Shown here: positions 13,834 through 25,288 of the stretch, piece after piece | How positions within the stretch are numbered: the stretch's first letter is position 1 | How the letters are laid out: each line of letters begins with the position of its first letter | NCBI RefSeq assembly: GCF_002775205.1 | Contig: NC_036456.1 | Span: forward strand, 9,637,463-9,701,462 | Source of the DNA: Xiphophorus maculatus | Taxonomy: Eukaryota > Chordata > Actinopteri > Cyprinodontiformes > Poeciliidae | Direction: 5' to 3' | DNA: 64,000 nucleotides | Program-made: the position numbers and the translations under genes | Notes under the pieces: generated by a model | What the model saw: the letters and a program-made list of their open reading frames with translations, nothing else | What the model was told of the DNA's origin: nothing | Databases searched by the model: none

Positions 13834-15163
13834 CACAGTGCTGTGAAAAAGTGCACATAAAGGTATTTACCTCCTACTTTTGCCTTTCTGTGACACTTAA
13901 AAGATCATTTCAGATCATCGATCTAATGTTAATATCAAACCTCAGGAAATATAAAAAGCAGTTTCCAAATTAATAAACATATATACAAAAAATGAAATAA
14001 ATACCCCCAGTGGCCCTTGTGAACCGATGATTAATTAACTTTATCTGGAAAGAAGTTCACTGTCCCTATGCAAACTTGATTGCTACATAACCTGTACAAC
14101 CAAGAAATCACTTAAACAAAACTTGTCTCACAACATAAAATAGGCTAAAAGCTCTCTATACTTCAATCTAAATGAATCAAGAACAAATGAGAACAGATGT
14201 AATTGACATGTATCAGTCTAGGAATAATAAGGAAACCATTTCTAAGACTTTGACTCTCTCCAGAGCAACAGCCACTGGAGAATCCTTCAGGAGTGGCCGG
14301 TCTCCAAATTTACTTGATTCACAGTTCATCCTGTTAAATTCATATTTCATAGTTCAGCAAGAACTATGAAATATTTTCATAGTTCTTGCTATGAACATAT
14401 TTCATAGCAAGAAATATGCTATTTCTTGCATATTGCATGGTTTCCATGGTAGAGTCCAAGGCTAAAGCCACTGCTAACCAAAAACGTTGCAAAGGCCCGC
14501 CTCACATTTACCAAAACAAACCTTGATGATCCCCAAAACATTTGAGAATATTCAGTAAAAATTAGAGTCTCTGGAAGGTGTGTGTCTTCATATCTGTTGT
14601 ACGACAAACAGCATGTAAGAAAAACAACATCAGTTAAACATGGTGGTGGTAGTGTGATGATCTGGGATCAGGAATATCGACGTCTTTCTGGGACTGTGAA
14701 TGCTAAAGTTCAATTCTACAAAGTGTTCTGGACCTTAAGGTCATAAAAACCTTGGTTCTGATCCAAAGCTCACCAAGAAGTCCGTAAGATGAACATTTTT
14801 GGAGTGGCCAGTTGAAATCCAAGTATTAGATCCGATTATGATGCTGCGATGAGACCTTAAATAAGTCATTCATGCAGGAAAACCATCCAACACAGCTAAT
14901 TAACACAATTCTTCAAATCAGAGTAGCTAAAATGAGTCCGTACTGATTTAAAGATTCATTGCTAGTTGTTTCTGCCAAGAGTTTAACAGAAACATTAAAT
15001 GTAGAGGATAATTATTTTTTCACTTTGGAGTTTGTTGGGCTGAATAGCTTTAGTCCCTTAAATAAATTATCATTTAAAAGCACTTTAATTATCTGAAACA
15101 TTCAACATAGAAAAGCTAAAACAGAAGAAGGTTTTAAGGGTTAAATAGTTTTTCAGGGCTCTG
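13834..15163 (+). mobile_element. Degraded Tc1/mariner transposon (about 1.33 kb)
   Basis: The left end CACAGTGCTGTGAAAAAG follows a TA (13832-13833), and the right end TTTTTCAGGGCTCTG is followed by TA (15164-15165); the ends are imperfect inverted repeats. Inside, Tc1 landmarks appear in order: a helix-turn-helix region (IDMYQS ... ETISKTL, about 14200), a RSGRSPN linker (about 14290), the KHGGGSVMIW segment of the DDE domain (about 14640-14670) and a 3' AT-rich tail. Frameshifts and missing segments break the transposase, so it cannot be functional. The layout matches common fish Tc1 families that have such ends. The middle is interrupted by a chain of hairpins (separate entry). Confidence 0.85.
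14342..14429. repeat. Chain of four overlapping perfect hairpins
   Basis: Four perfect inverted repeats with 3-5 base loops follow one another. Arms are 14342-14355/14361-14374 (14 bp, loop agcaa), 14361-14371/14375-14385 (11 bp, loop tat), 14383-14395/14401-14413 (13 bp, loop catat) and 14407-14415/14421-14429 (9 bp, loop atgct). The second arm of each pair overlaps or serves as the first arm of the next. It lies inside the Tc1 relic and is not part of any Tc1 layout I know. Confidence 0.9.
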
Positions 15164-17619
15164 TATTCTTGTCTTTAGCTTTTGACAGCCAGTTTTCCTG
15201 AGCCCAAGTGAACATTTCACAAAAACCGACGCCATACGTGCATAAGGTTTACAAATTTAGTGAAAACAAATGCTATCACCCTCACTCGTGGCTTATATTG
15301 ATTTTGATTCAAGTCGTATTGTGTGATCCTTTTGTGGCAGCTCAACCCAAGTTTAATCTGTCATACAAATCCGAGCTAATCTCCTGTCTAACAACGGCTG
15401 CAAAGGCCCGCGCGCTGAAATCGACAGAGCTGCTCCTGCCCAGTTACTTTAATGCAGAAAATTTTAAGTAACGTTACAGGTATAAAAATAAGAACAGAAC
15501 ATTTGTTTTGTTCTTTCTCCTGCAACGGCTGTAAAAAAGAAAGAAAACTGCGACTCCGTTAGAGAAATGTTAGACTTTCGTCCAGTTGTGTTTTGCAGAC
15601 ATGGTGACTCTAGCATCATGGCTGCTGTCGTCTGTTCCTGAAGAACTGTGATTACTGAGCTCCAGTGGAAGTTAAAGCTCAGTGTGTGAGAGCATACGGT
15701 TACTCTTCGCTTCAGCATGCGTCATTTGAACTTACACCTGTTGAAAGACATTGATACGGATGGAATCATGATGACTTTTATCGATCACTCTGTTTTCATT
15801 GTGTGTGTGTGTCTGTAGCTTTGTTTCCTGCTGGGTTCCTGGGACAGCAGGGGTGGGAGGTGTTAGTTTGGTGAGAGGGATTACCGATATCTGTTAGGCC
15901 TCCTTTTCTCTCCCTCAGTCAGTGTCATGTCTCATTACTTCTGTCCTCCAGGCCGGATAGTCTGGCTTTATCTGGGATACATTTAAAATGTCAGGTAACC
16001 TGGCGCTCCAAGAACTCCAGGTTTAGAGCAGAGTGATATGTCTGTACTGTGCCTGAGAGGCTTTTATTCAGTAAGCGCACATGTAAACTTGCCCCAAAGC
16101 TGGCACTGATGGCCGATAAGCCCTCATTTGTTTAAGTGAAATGGATCCCGCCATCTCTGGGAGGAGGGCAAGGCTAGCACGTATTTGGTCTCTTATTCTG
16201 ATTATCTTGTGACTAAATAGTTACATTTTTAGGTTAACAAATATGCACCCATATGCGTCTGATTGTGCATTTGTGAATAGAAAAAGAGATAATGAAGGCA
16301 AAGCAGGAAACTGTGGGAAGCAGAGCAGGCCTCAAAAAAGGGAACAGTTATTTTTTCCAACAGTAAACTACAGAGTTTTAATAAAATAAACAAAGACATC
16401 GAAATGTTGTGGGAGAGGCACCAGAAAATATAGATTAGAAAGATATAAAAGGTTTCATGTTTTCATAATTAAGAGTTAATCCATTTTTGACATTTCTTGA
16501 GTGTTACCTGTTTTCTACGTCAAGAAAAAATGTTAAAAATGTTCTGCAAAAACAGCTGGATATTAACTTCTTATATATAAAAAACATATTTAGCAAGGTA
16601 TAAGAATAAGCTGGAAATTTGAGCTCCACATTACTTTGGTATTAAAATTACCAAAATTACGGTTAATAAAACATGAGCATTTTGTGTTTGATACATTTTA
16701 TATTAAAAATAAACGTTTAAGGTTTTTTCTTTGTCCTTTTTGAAAGGGGATCGGAGTCGAAGCAAAGCATCATCAGTCATCGGACACGTTGCCGTCTAAA
16801 GTTTTTAATTAAAAAAACTTTAATTTTTAGAAATTGCTTTGTCTCCATTGATTGAATTTATTTTCGTAATTCCATTTTGCACAATTCTATGGTCAATTTT
16901 AAATGCAGCTACTGATACTGGAAATTAGCTAATAGACTCTTCTTCCTCCAAAAGTTGTTTTTGTTTGTTCAACCTCCTAACACTTCAAGCGATGCATTCA
17001 CAATCAGAGAGACTTTTCTTTGGTTTATGTTCAGCCAGCCACTGGGAAGGCCATTTCTCTGGTTCTCTTAGTGTTTCAAATAAAAATAACTCAGAAAAAT
17101 TTGTTATTTTTATTTGAACTCATTTTTATGAGAACAAATTCTGACTTCACATTCTCAGATCTTCCTTTTTTTTTTCTTTAACTTTTACGATATTTGTGAC
17201 ATTTATTACAAATACACTGCTCAGTTGTGGCAACACAAAGACTCGGCTTGTTAACAAGCTGTTCACTTTGTAAGAAGAAGAAAAAAAAGCGTTTTTTGTG
17301 AACCAAGTAGCGTAACAACTGGTAAATCCTTCCAGTTAAGTGTCTGATGAACAGAAACCACAGACGTTAAGTGACATAGATGGCCTTTATTGTCTATTTT
17401 TGTAATAATGATGCCCCGGTGCAAAAACTTTCACCTCGTTTTGGCCCAAAGGTTCATAGAACAAATTCTTTCAATCAGTTTGGGTCACTGACTCTTTGTT
17501 TTCTCATCCGTCCAGTGAGCCACACAGAAAAGCCTGGGTCTCTACATTGCAAGTTGGCTGACCTCTCGCTCTCATCCTTCCCCTCCTTTTCTCTTAAAAA
17601 ATAAATAAATAAAAAAGTA

Positions 17620-17945
17620 CGCCCCCACCTCACCGCCTGCTCATCTCACCCTCCAGCTGGTTCCCTCCCCTCCCTCTGTCCAGAAGCTGCCAAGCTCCCC
17701 GAGCCTTAGTATGGCTAATCTAGGTGGTGGGAGGCCTCCCTCCTGCTAGCATACACAAGAGAGGGCAACCCTAATTGCTTATGTCACAAAGATCTCTGAC
17801 CCAGATAAGCCTTCACTCCCCAAAGCTGCTGGGATAAACCCCACTTTACCTCACCAAACCTGCCTCTCCTGATCCACCGCCCCCTCCTAACATTTCTGCA
17901 CCTTCTGCCACATTATTAGCCCCCCGAGCGGGGGCGGCGGGGACG
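17620..17945. promoter_or_regulatory. GC-rich candidate enhancer block
   Basis: This block is markedly richer in C and G than its AT-rich surroundings and has no long ORF. It carries several short sites: GGCTAATCTAGG (a TAATCT core of OTX/CRX type), CCCTAATTGC, AGATAAGCC and CACATTATTAGCC. It lies about 8.7 kb upstream of the six7 start and 4 kb past b4gat1. The regulatory role is inferred only. Confidence 0.25.
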
Positions 17946-19888
17946 AGACGAATGAACTACATTTACTCATAAAACCTGATCTCGTACATGGAAAAGATGA
18001 AAAAAGAAAACAAGTTACTGCTATACTTTTACACTTTCCAAGTAAAACGGCTTCTTGTATACTAGCTTCATTGAAATGTAAACTTAAGCTAGAGAACCGA
18101 AGGGAAATCTTCAGGCGCGTGAATACTCTCCCTTATTGTGTTGGGAATAGCATAGACTTCCCTTACAGACCGAGTAATAACCGATTTTAGAAGGCGAGGG
18201 TGAGATAAATTAATCAGAAGTTAAAACAACACAGGACTTTATAAGATTGACGATGATTAGATGTGCCCAGCAAAGCCGATCCAGAGCTGAGGCACAGCGT
18301 TGCGTGCTTGTGGCTCTCGTGCGCCCAGGCTCATTATCCAGCCCGGTAATGCAGGCTTAGCCACAAAACGCCACAGCGCCTCGGACGGTCGTCAAGTGCC
18401 GAATGTCACACGTGCTCTACTTTACCAGCAGATGGCCCCGTCGCCGCTGGAGCCGCGGCACTCCATCGGGTCTTATTTGGTCACTGGAGGAGTGGAAACT
18501 TCAACTGCGCCTCCAGAAATAATTCAGTCCCTATCAAAGCCGGCCTTTACTGAGAACTTACTGGACTCTGCTTTAAAACAGATCTTAATCACTAAGTAGG
18601 GCCTTTTAATTGGATGCTGGCCCTGCTTACCATGTAATCGTCCATCACCTGATGCAGAGATGCCTTTAAACTTCAGCTCTAAGTCTAGTTACAGCACAGC
18701 ATCAATGAATAGCAGCACCAGTTATCCTTGGGTGCGGTAACACTGGAAAGATCTCGTTCTTGTGTAACCCGTGGTGCCGTTTGAGTCTAAAAGCTGCATT
18801 ATGTTTCTCTGAGTTAAAGTATTCCTTATCCTCGCCTTAGGTTCTTGCCCTCCTATTTAAGTGATACTTCCAGAAACACCCTTGGCATTACTTGCCAATA
18901 CAAATCCCTCTGGTGAAGTTAATTGATTGGATTTGTCCATTTCCAAGCGCTCGCAGGGCTTTCCGATGAGCGGACCTGTCACGACGAACTCTTCCTTGCG
19001 TAACAGCTAAAACGAGAATGAATCAAACTCGTAGGAGTCAAGTTAACAAACGTTGTCCAAGAGGGATTTAATAGCAAGTTCAACACAAATCAGGCATTTT
19101 ATCTGATAAAGAAAAGCAAGGAGAAAAAAAATACAGCATCATTTTTTTAAATAAGTGAACAAATGAGAAAAATACCTAGATAATACATAACCACAGTAGA
19201 TAATGATTTCATATAAATTTCCCCACCTGTAAATATCTGATAAATTAATTTTTAGAGATGAAAAAAAATCTAAGTCTAACGCAAATTCATGCTACAGTGT
19301 TCTTGCTTTGGGTTTTAAAAAAAGGTTCAAACAATTTTTATATTAGGAAAAGATCACAATAAATATACCAAACTGCACTACAAGAAAGACGGGGGGGGGG
19401 AAACAATCCCTTCAAAAATAAGTACTACAGAACATATTCAACATTATCAGTAATCAAACAGCACCTTTATTTATCCACACACTAAAAATAAAGGTGTGTT
19501 TAATACCGTAGATCATAGCAACACAATGATTAAGCCTGGTTTACACCTTGATAATGCATTATATTCACACACAATGCATTTTCAAGGGTTAAAGCGATAA
19601 ATTAATAAATAAAACAAAGTAAAAAGTAAACATTTCGGTTTCTAATCCTTGGTGTCAGAATACAGCAGTTTTAAAGTTTTTGTACAATGTCAGTGTTGTG
19701 TATATTGTAAAGTTTTCAGTGCTTATTGTTAAAAGTCATTTCTATTTATAGTAGAGATTAAACTGTCACAAAGAGGTGTACACGGTCGAGGTGTGGAGTG
19801 AATCGTCATGCTTCAGAGCACCAAACTTGTGCGTATATTTACCGCTCTCACTAAATAAAACAGCTTACAGTGGAGATGCAATGACTAC

Positions 19889-19901
19889 TGCCCTCTAGTG
19901 G
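19889..19901 (-). promoter_or_regulatory. CTCF-type motif
   Basis: On the minus strand the 13 bases read CCACTAGAGGGCA, which fits the CTCF core CCASYAGRKGGCR at every position. It lies between six7 and b4gat1, where an insulator would make sense. Binding is not shown by sequence alone. Confidence 0.45.
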
Positions 19902-21078
19902 CCAGAGAACAAGTTGATGGCTTGATCTGTTGATTTTTAATCAGGCTTGTGTGGATATCCTACATAGATATTAAAGCCATGTACAAGCATTTCAGAAATT
20001 CTTATTTAAATAGGAAATATAGCTTTTCTTTCCTTGTTTTGGCCCACAGCTTAGCCAAGACAAACCAAGTTAATAGTTTTCAGTTTCAGTCTATCAGTAA
20101 GGGGGACACCACTACCCTCACTAGCAGATTATATTAAAAAATATTAATAATAATAGCTTATTCAGTTTAGATGTAAGAATTTATTCTGTTTTTGCTCATT
20201 TGTCACATTTAAAAGTTTCAGAGTCTGAAACAAATTTTAATAATAAAGAAAAAACCTGCTTTGGATTGTAATCCTGCTACTTTATATTGTCAGACAATTT
20301 CTATTTAGTAAAACTGAACCAAAAAAGTTTCATAATCACAGTTAATTCTCAATTTAAAATTAGTGCAGCTTTATTTTCACCTAGTAGGCTTGAATGGCTA
20401 ACAAAATCATTATTTAAAACAATATTTTGTATTTAATCAGGTTGTTGTTACCTGATATTAAACCTTAATAATCATTTAAGTGTGACAAAATTCAAAAGCA
20501 GATAAAAGCTGTAAGGGACAAATGTCTTTTTATAGCATTGCGTTGCCAAGCAACAGCCTGTAATGGCTATAAAAATATAAAAAGTTAAAAAAGAAGGAAG
20601 GACTACAAATTTCCCGTCGTACCGTCTCTACTGTTTAAAATGCCTTTAAGGAGATACTAAAGAAACATTTTTGAATAATTACTCTATTGTAATCATAGAG
20701 GAGCCACAGTGCCACTTCTCTAACTGTTGCAGTGCACTGCATGTCAGCTGGCTGAAATTAGGTTACGACATAATTCTGCTCCTTACAAAACAAAGTTGGC
20801 TTTTTCAAAACATTTTCGGTCATAAAAAAAGAGAACCCCCCCGCCTAGAAAGTCAAGATATAGAAACTGACTCTCATTACGAAAACACTTTTCTAAAACT
20901 AAACTAAGCAAGCTAAGAGCAGTGTGTCTGTCAAGAAGTTTTAATATTCTGAAGACATTATGCACAATAAAAACTAAAACCAAATTTAGCATGTGCTTAT
21001 TGTATTTTTTTTTTTACTATGTTTAAGTCTATGTATGATTAAAAAATGAATAAATAAATGATACAAGTAACATTTTAA

Positions 21079-21427
21079 GGTAACACTTTATTTGATGGTT
21101 GTGAATAAGACTGTCATGACACCATCATAAACATAACACCTGTCATGAACATGAGTGAGTCTCCATGAATATTTATGACTGTTGTCATAAAGTGTCATTT
21201 GGTAAATTATGACACTTTTAATACAAAATTGACATTATTCAAAATGTCTTTGTTATGACAACTTGACATTAACAAAGAAATCATGACCTAAATTTGACCT
21301 AAAAGTATGACTGATTAAACTGTAGCTTTATGTTATTAAAGCTAAAGTTTAATCAGTCATACTTTTATAACAACTTTAGGTCAGATCATGATTTCTTGGT
21401 TCACAACCCGTCAAATAAAGTGTTACC
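21079..21427. mobile_element. hAT-like miniature element with exact 8-bp target duplication
   Basis: A 349-bp palindromic element with ends GGTAACACTTTATTTGATGG and, reverse-complemented, GGTAACACTTTATTTGACGG. It is flanked on both sides by CATTTTAA (21071-21078 and 21428-21435), an exact 8-bp duplication as expected for hAT transposition. A second perfect inner hairpin is centred at about 21330 with 21-bp arms (AAAAGTATGACTGATTAAACT). It encodes no protein. It lies about 550 bases beyond the b4gat1 stop, possibly within or near its 3' untranslated region. Confidence 0.9.
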
Positions 21428-21977
21428 CATTTTAAATATAAAAAACTGATATAAAGAGGGAATAGTTGTTGCTTTTCTGTTTTAGGGGAACGTAATGAGA
21501 TCATGTTATGCTTCTTTTAATGTTGGTGTAAATACTGGGACTCTGTCACATTTTTATGACAGGTAATACTGCGAGAATTTCATGCATGGCTGTTGCTTTT
21601 TGTGTTTAAACTCTTTGGGCCAAGGCTTCTAAAGTAGATATTTGACTAGAAATGTCATTTCAATGTGATTTAAGGCCATTTTTTTCTACTTTTGTATCTG
21701 GATATCAACATAACGTATAAAGTAAGACCTCATATGTTTAGATTTTACCTAATAAAATTCAATCTGTAGTCGTGTTTGAACCAGAATGCAATAAACTGAA
21801 GGATTATTGACCCATTTTCTGAAATCCCATCATAAACCTTCTGTGCAGTCTATCTTTGAGATAGACTTTAAATATTATATAATATATGAAGTAAGAGAAC
21901 CAGCTGAAACTCCTCCCCCATACATCTATGTTATAACTTTAAAAGTTGGCTTAGGTCAGTCATCTTTTTTCCCCCCC

Positions 21978-24501
21978 TCAGCATCGTCGGGTAGAGGATG
22001 GGTATTTGGTTTTCAGGCCCTCTTTGAAGCTGCGAAACAAAACCCGGTTCTGTTTGTTCTCCTCCTCTTTCTTAGCGTGGAACTCCCCCTGGATCTTGAA
22101 GCCGCGGTGCACGACGAAGGCCGAGCTCAGCACAGAGAACCTGAATCCAGCCACATGCAGCTCGCACGCCTGGACAACAAAACAGAAACATTACCACCAG
22201 AAGGCAGGTGTTGGTGTGTGTTTCTGTAAAATCTACAGGTGCGCCTTAAAAAAAATTAGACTATGATTCAAAACGTTTATTTATGTCAGTAATTCAGTTC
22301 AAAAAGTGAAACTCATGAATTAAACTTAGTTTCTAGTTTATACCTGTAATGTTCACTGCATTGCATAAACATGTCGCTCGGCCTCTGAGGAGGCACCATA
22401 GCAACCTGGGCCTGCTTATCATGATTAGCTCCATGCTACACTGCATTCATGTAGTAATTCATGCAAAAGGAGGCCAAAACAGGTGTTGAGCACATTTACT
22501 GCACAATACATGGACATGCCTTTCAGTCCGTCCACATTTTTATAAGAAACATCCTTTTTATTGGCTTTGTGTTGTATTTTTACTTTCTGAAAAAGTACAT
22601 TTGGGGGTTTTGTTAGCTTTAAAGTAATCGAAACATACAGAAACACTCTAAATATGCCAGTAGTAATAACCGTACACGAGTTTCCCTTTTTTAATTTATC
22701 AAAATAAATTAGCATTTTTATTATACTCCAAAATAGTAAGATGAACCTAAGGGTTTAAACCTAGAGTATACAATTTTTATTTTAAAAAATATTGTTTGTT
22801 ACACATTTGTTAAAACTTTCATGTCCCGACAGTAAAATGTGAAACAGATAATCTGTGAAAAAACAAACAAAAAATATTAATAAAATAAAAATAAAAATCC
22901 AGCTCCTCCACCAAATCCTCCATTCCCAGTCAGAAACCACCAACCGGAGCCAGGAGGAAGGTCTTAGTGCTGTCAATCAACCTCGTGTATGCTGCTCCAT
23001 GGGCTCATGGTGGAGAAACAATTACCCATCTAGGAAAACTTTTCATCCGCCGTCATTGGTGGTTATGCTAACTAGGCTTAGCATTTATGGCAGGCTCTGC
23101 TAGCAGGGAGAAACTGTAGCATAGCAGAGAACAAAGGGTAGAGCATGAACAGCACTTACACCAGAGTTATTGACAGCGCTAAGACCCTCCTCCTGGCTCT
23201 GACTGGTTGTTTCTGACCAAGCTGTGTGTTTCAGTAGTAAGCACTGGAACCACTGGGAGAAGGCAGAGGAGCTTGATTTTTTTTTATACATTACCTGTCT
23301 TGTACTATTCTGTCACAACATAGTGACAGTTTTAACAAACTTATTAAAATCTTTTTGTTTTAAATTAAGGAACATTTTAAGTTAAGATTCTACCAACCTG
23401 GCTGATTCGATTGAAGCCATACTGCTTGAAGTTCTCGTCATATAAGGGGACAGTTCGAGGCCCGATGTAGAAGGGCTCCCAGGGGTCCACCCAGTTGAGT
23501 GTGTAAGCAACTTCCAGGGTGCCCGTCTCTCTAACATGGCTGTTGACCCACTGGGAGTAGTTGGTGGGAGCCTGACAGCGTGGGCACAACTCCTCATAAA
23601 ACGGCCGGACTTCTCCCACCTGGTAAAGCTGTACCAACTCTGCCTTCGTCGAGGGAATCTTCCTGGCATGACGGATCTCAAAAGCAGGGAGGACAAACAC
23701 CTCGTCGGCCGCCGGTGGCCGTCTCAGGATCATGGCGAGGAACTGCTGGTGGAGGTCAGCGCTCGGCATCATGTCGATGTCAATGACCAGGATGTAGGAG
23801 GACTCTGTGCCACCACGGGCAACGTTACGGAGAAGGTTGTTTGGGTAGGAGACGTTTCCGCTCATGGCGTAGTTTTGGTATTTATCCCTGTGGGTTTCCA
23901 GTCTGGAGAACACAGAAGCGCAGTCTTCCAGGCCAGCAAAGTGTTCCCGGTCCTGTTCAGGGAAACTGGCCGTCTCTCCTGACAGGCAGACCAAGTGGAA
24001 GTCCACAAGGGCTTGGATTTGAGGGCAGAAGAAGCTGAGTGCATAAACCAAAGCTGTGGCAAATTTAACGTCTTCCCCATGTGCAAATATCGCCACAGAG
24101 AGAGGATTCTTCCATCTTTCCAGCAGAGATTCCAGGTGGTGCAGGTTGTTGATGGTAGTATGAGTGGCCAGAATCAGGATGTCAGAGTTTGAGTGGGAAC
24201 CTGGTTTCTGATTGGTAGTGAAATCACTCTTTATCAAGTTTTTGTATACTCTGTACTGGCCGCTGTTGTCAAAGATCCCACCACTGGACAGGGAGTACCT
24301 CAGCCGCTCCTTCCGCGTGTTTTTCTCGGGATGCGCATTCTTCTTGGCCGCGGAGCTTCCAAACAGCTCCGAGTAGCGGTAGCGCTGCTGCTTCCCGTGG
24401 AACCTGGACAGGAAGGACAGGTAAATGAGCTGCAGCAGCGCCACGATCAGAAGGGCACTCAGCACCACTCTGAACACGGAACATTTCTTGGAGAGATGCA
24501 T
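21978..24501 (-). CDS. b4gat1: Beta-1,4-glucuronyltransferase 1, complete, 431 aa
   Basis: A Golgi type II membrane enzyme (GT49 family) that adds glucuronic acid to the xylose primer on alpha-dystroglycan, so that LARGE can extend matriglycan; it was formerly named B3GNT1. Two exons: 23398-24501 (368 codons) and 21978-22169 (63 codons and stop), joined CAG|GCG in phase 0 with GT-AG borders. A short cytoplasmic tail is followed by a membrane anchor at about residues 11-32 (VVLSALLIVALLQLIYLSF). The metal-binding DxD is Asp241-Ile-Asp243 in YILVIDIDMMPS. The end KYPSSTRRC matches the family. Length is close to human (415). The first exon starts at MHLSKKCSVFR, the family start. Confidence 0.95.
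22235..22323 (+). repeat. Fragment of a common fish interspersed repeat
   Basis: Starting ACAGGTGCGCC and ending AAAAAGTGAAACTCATG, this matches a repeat often met in fish introns (acaggtgc ... aaaaagtgaaactcat). It sits in the b4gat1 intron. I cannot assign the class from memory; it is probably a DNA transposon end. Confidence 0.5.
22929..23217. repeat. Inverted repeat pair in the b4gat1 intron
   Basis: Sequence 22929-23001 and the reverse complement of 23144-23217 align along about 73 bases with few mismatches; both contain GAGCCAGGAGGA and CTTAG.GCTGTCAAT. About 140 bases separate the copies. They are either two opposite copies of one short repeat or the ends of one foldback element. No coding role is seen. 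Confidence 0.75.
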
Positions 24502-25028
24502 TCCAGAGAAAGCTGGATCCGGCCAATCGCTGTTAACAAAGCAGGTCCGAAAACACAGGAGCTGGTTCCGTCCAGTCGCTCCAGCTAGCGTTGACTACAT
24601 CCCAGCCGCAGAGCCAACACCACAGCCTGAAGGGGCTGTGTCGGGATGAACACTTGACCGGATGTTGTATTGCGTTAAAGGAGCACCAAACAGGACTTTA
24701 GTATGATTTAAAACAGCACAGAAAATCGGCGAAAAGCTGCCAAGCTGCGGTGATCCATTAAATCACAACACAGCACTGGTTGGCTGAGCGGCGGCTGCGA
24801 CAGCGGCGCATGTCGATGTGTAACTGCCGTAAAGTCTGGAGGAAAGGCGCCGCTGGGTTTAGTGTTACAGTTAAGCAGTGCAGTCTGCGCTTTGACAAAT
24901 AACGAAAGGGTTCTTAATGATAATATATATAGGTAATATAATCCTATAAAAATAACAATTACATTGTAAGTATTTCGTCATACACGGCATCGGTAAATTT
25001 TACTGCGTAAGTGAGACATAGGCATCCT
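24502..25028 (-). promoter_or_regulatory. b4gat1 5' region
   Basis: The first 350 bases upstream of the b4gat1 ATG are GC-richer and carry several CpG (for example GCGGCGGCTGCGACAGCGGCG near 24790), as expected for a broadly used promoter without a TATA box. The remainder up to the tRNA is AT-rich. The exact start of transcription is not visible. Confidence 0.4.
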
Positions 25029-25110
25029 GACGAGGTGGCCGAGTGGTTAAGGCGATGGACTGCTAATCCATTGTGCTCTGCACGCGTGGGTTCGAATCCC
25101 ATCCTCGTCG
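25029..25110 (+). tRNA. tRNA-Ser (anticodon GCT)
   Basis: An 82-base tRNA with acceptor stem GACGAGG/CCTCGTC, A box TGGCCGAGTGG, an anticodon loop reading CTGCTAA with anticodon GCT, a long variable arm as in class II serine tRNAs, and B box GGTTCGAATCC. The discriminator base is G and no CCA is encoded, as in eukaryotic nuclear genes. A short T run follows from about 25119 and can end Pol III transcription. It reads serine AGC/AGT codons. Confidence 0.97.
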
Positions 25111-25288
25111 AAATTTATGTTTTGTTTTATTTTCCTCGACCGTTCCGGACTCACTAAACATATGCAACAAAAACACATCAGATGTGACTACAATTAAAGA
25201 CAGGGTGGCTAACTCTCTAAGTCTTTGGGGCGCCATGTCATTAAGTGTCAACTGTGGCTGTTACCTGGTTTTCCTTTTTGCTGCTTTC

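Larger units (their letters stand above)
15166..21078. other. Intergenic stretch between Tc1 relic and hAT MITE
   Basis: No supported gene. Most is AT-rich. GC-richer, low-repeat blocks occur at about 15950-16200, 17620-17945 and 18250-19010 and contain homeodomain-type cores; these are candidates for non-coding conservation. A 99-codon ORF at 18300-18599 has no recognisable domain and lies in one of these blocks. A CTCF-type motif sits at 19889-19901. Confidence 0.5.

Noticed and set aside
18300-18599. 99-codon plus-strand ORF in the gene-poor interval
   Set aside because: No recognisable domain, poor start context, and its GC-rich surroundings explain a chance open frame.
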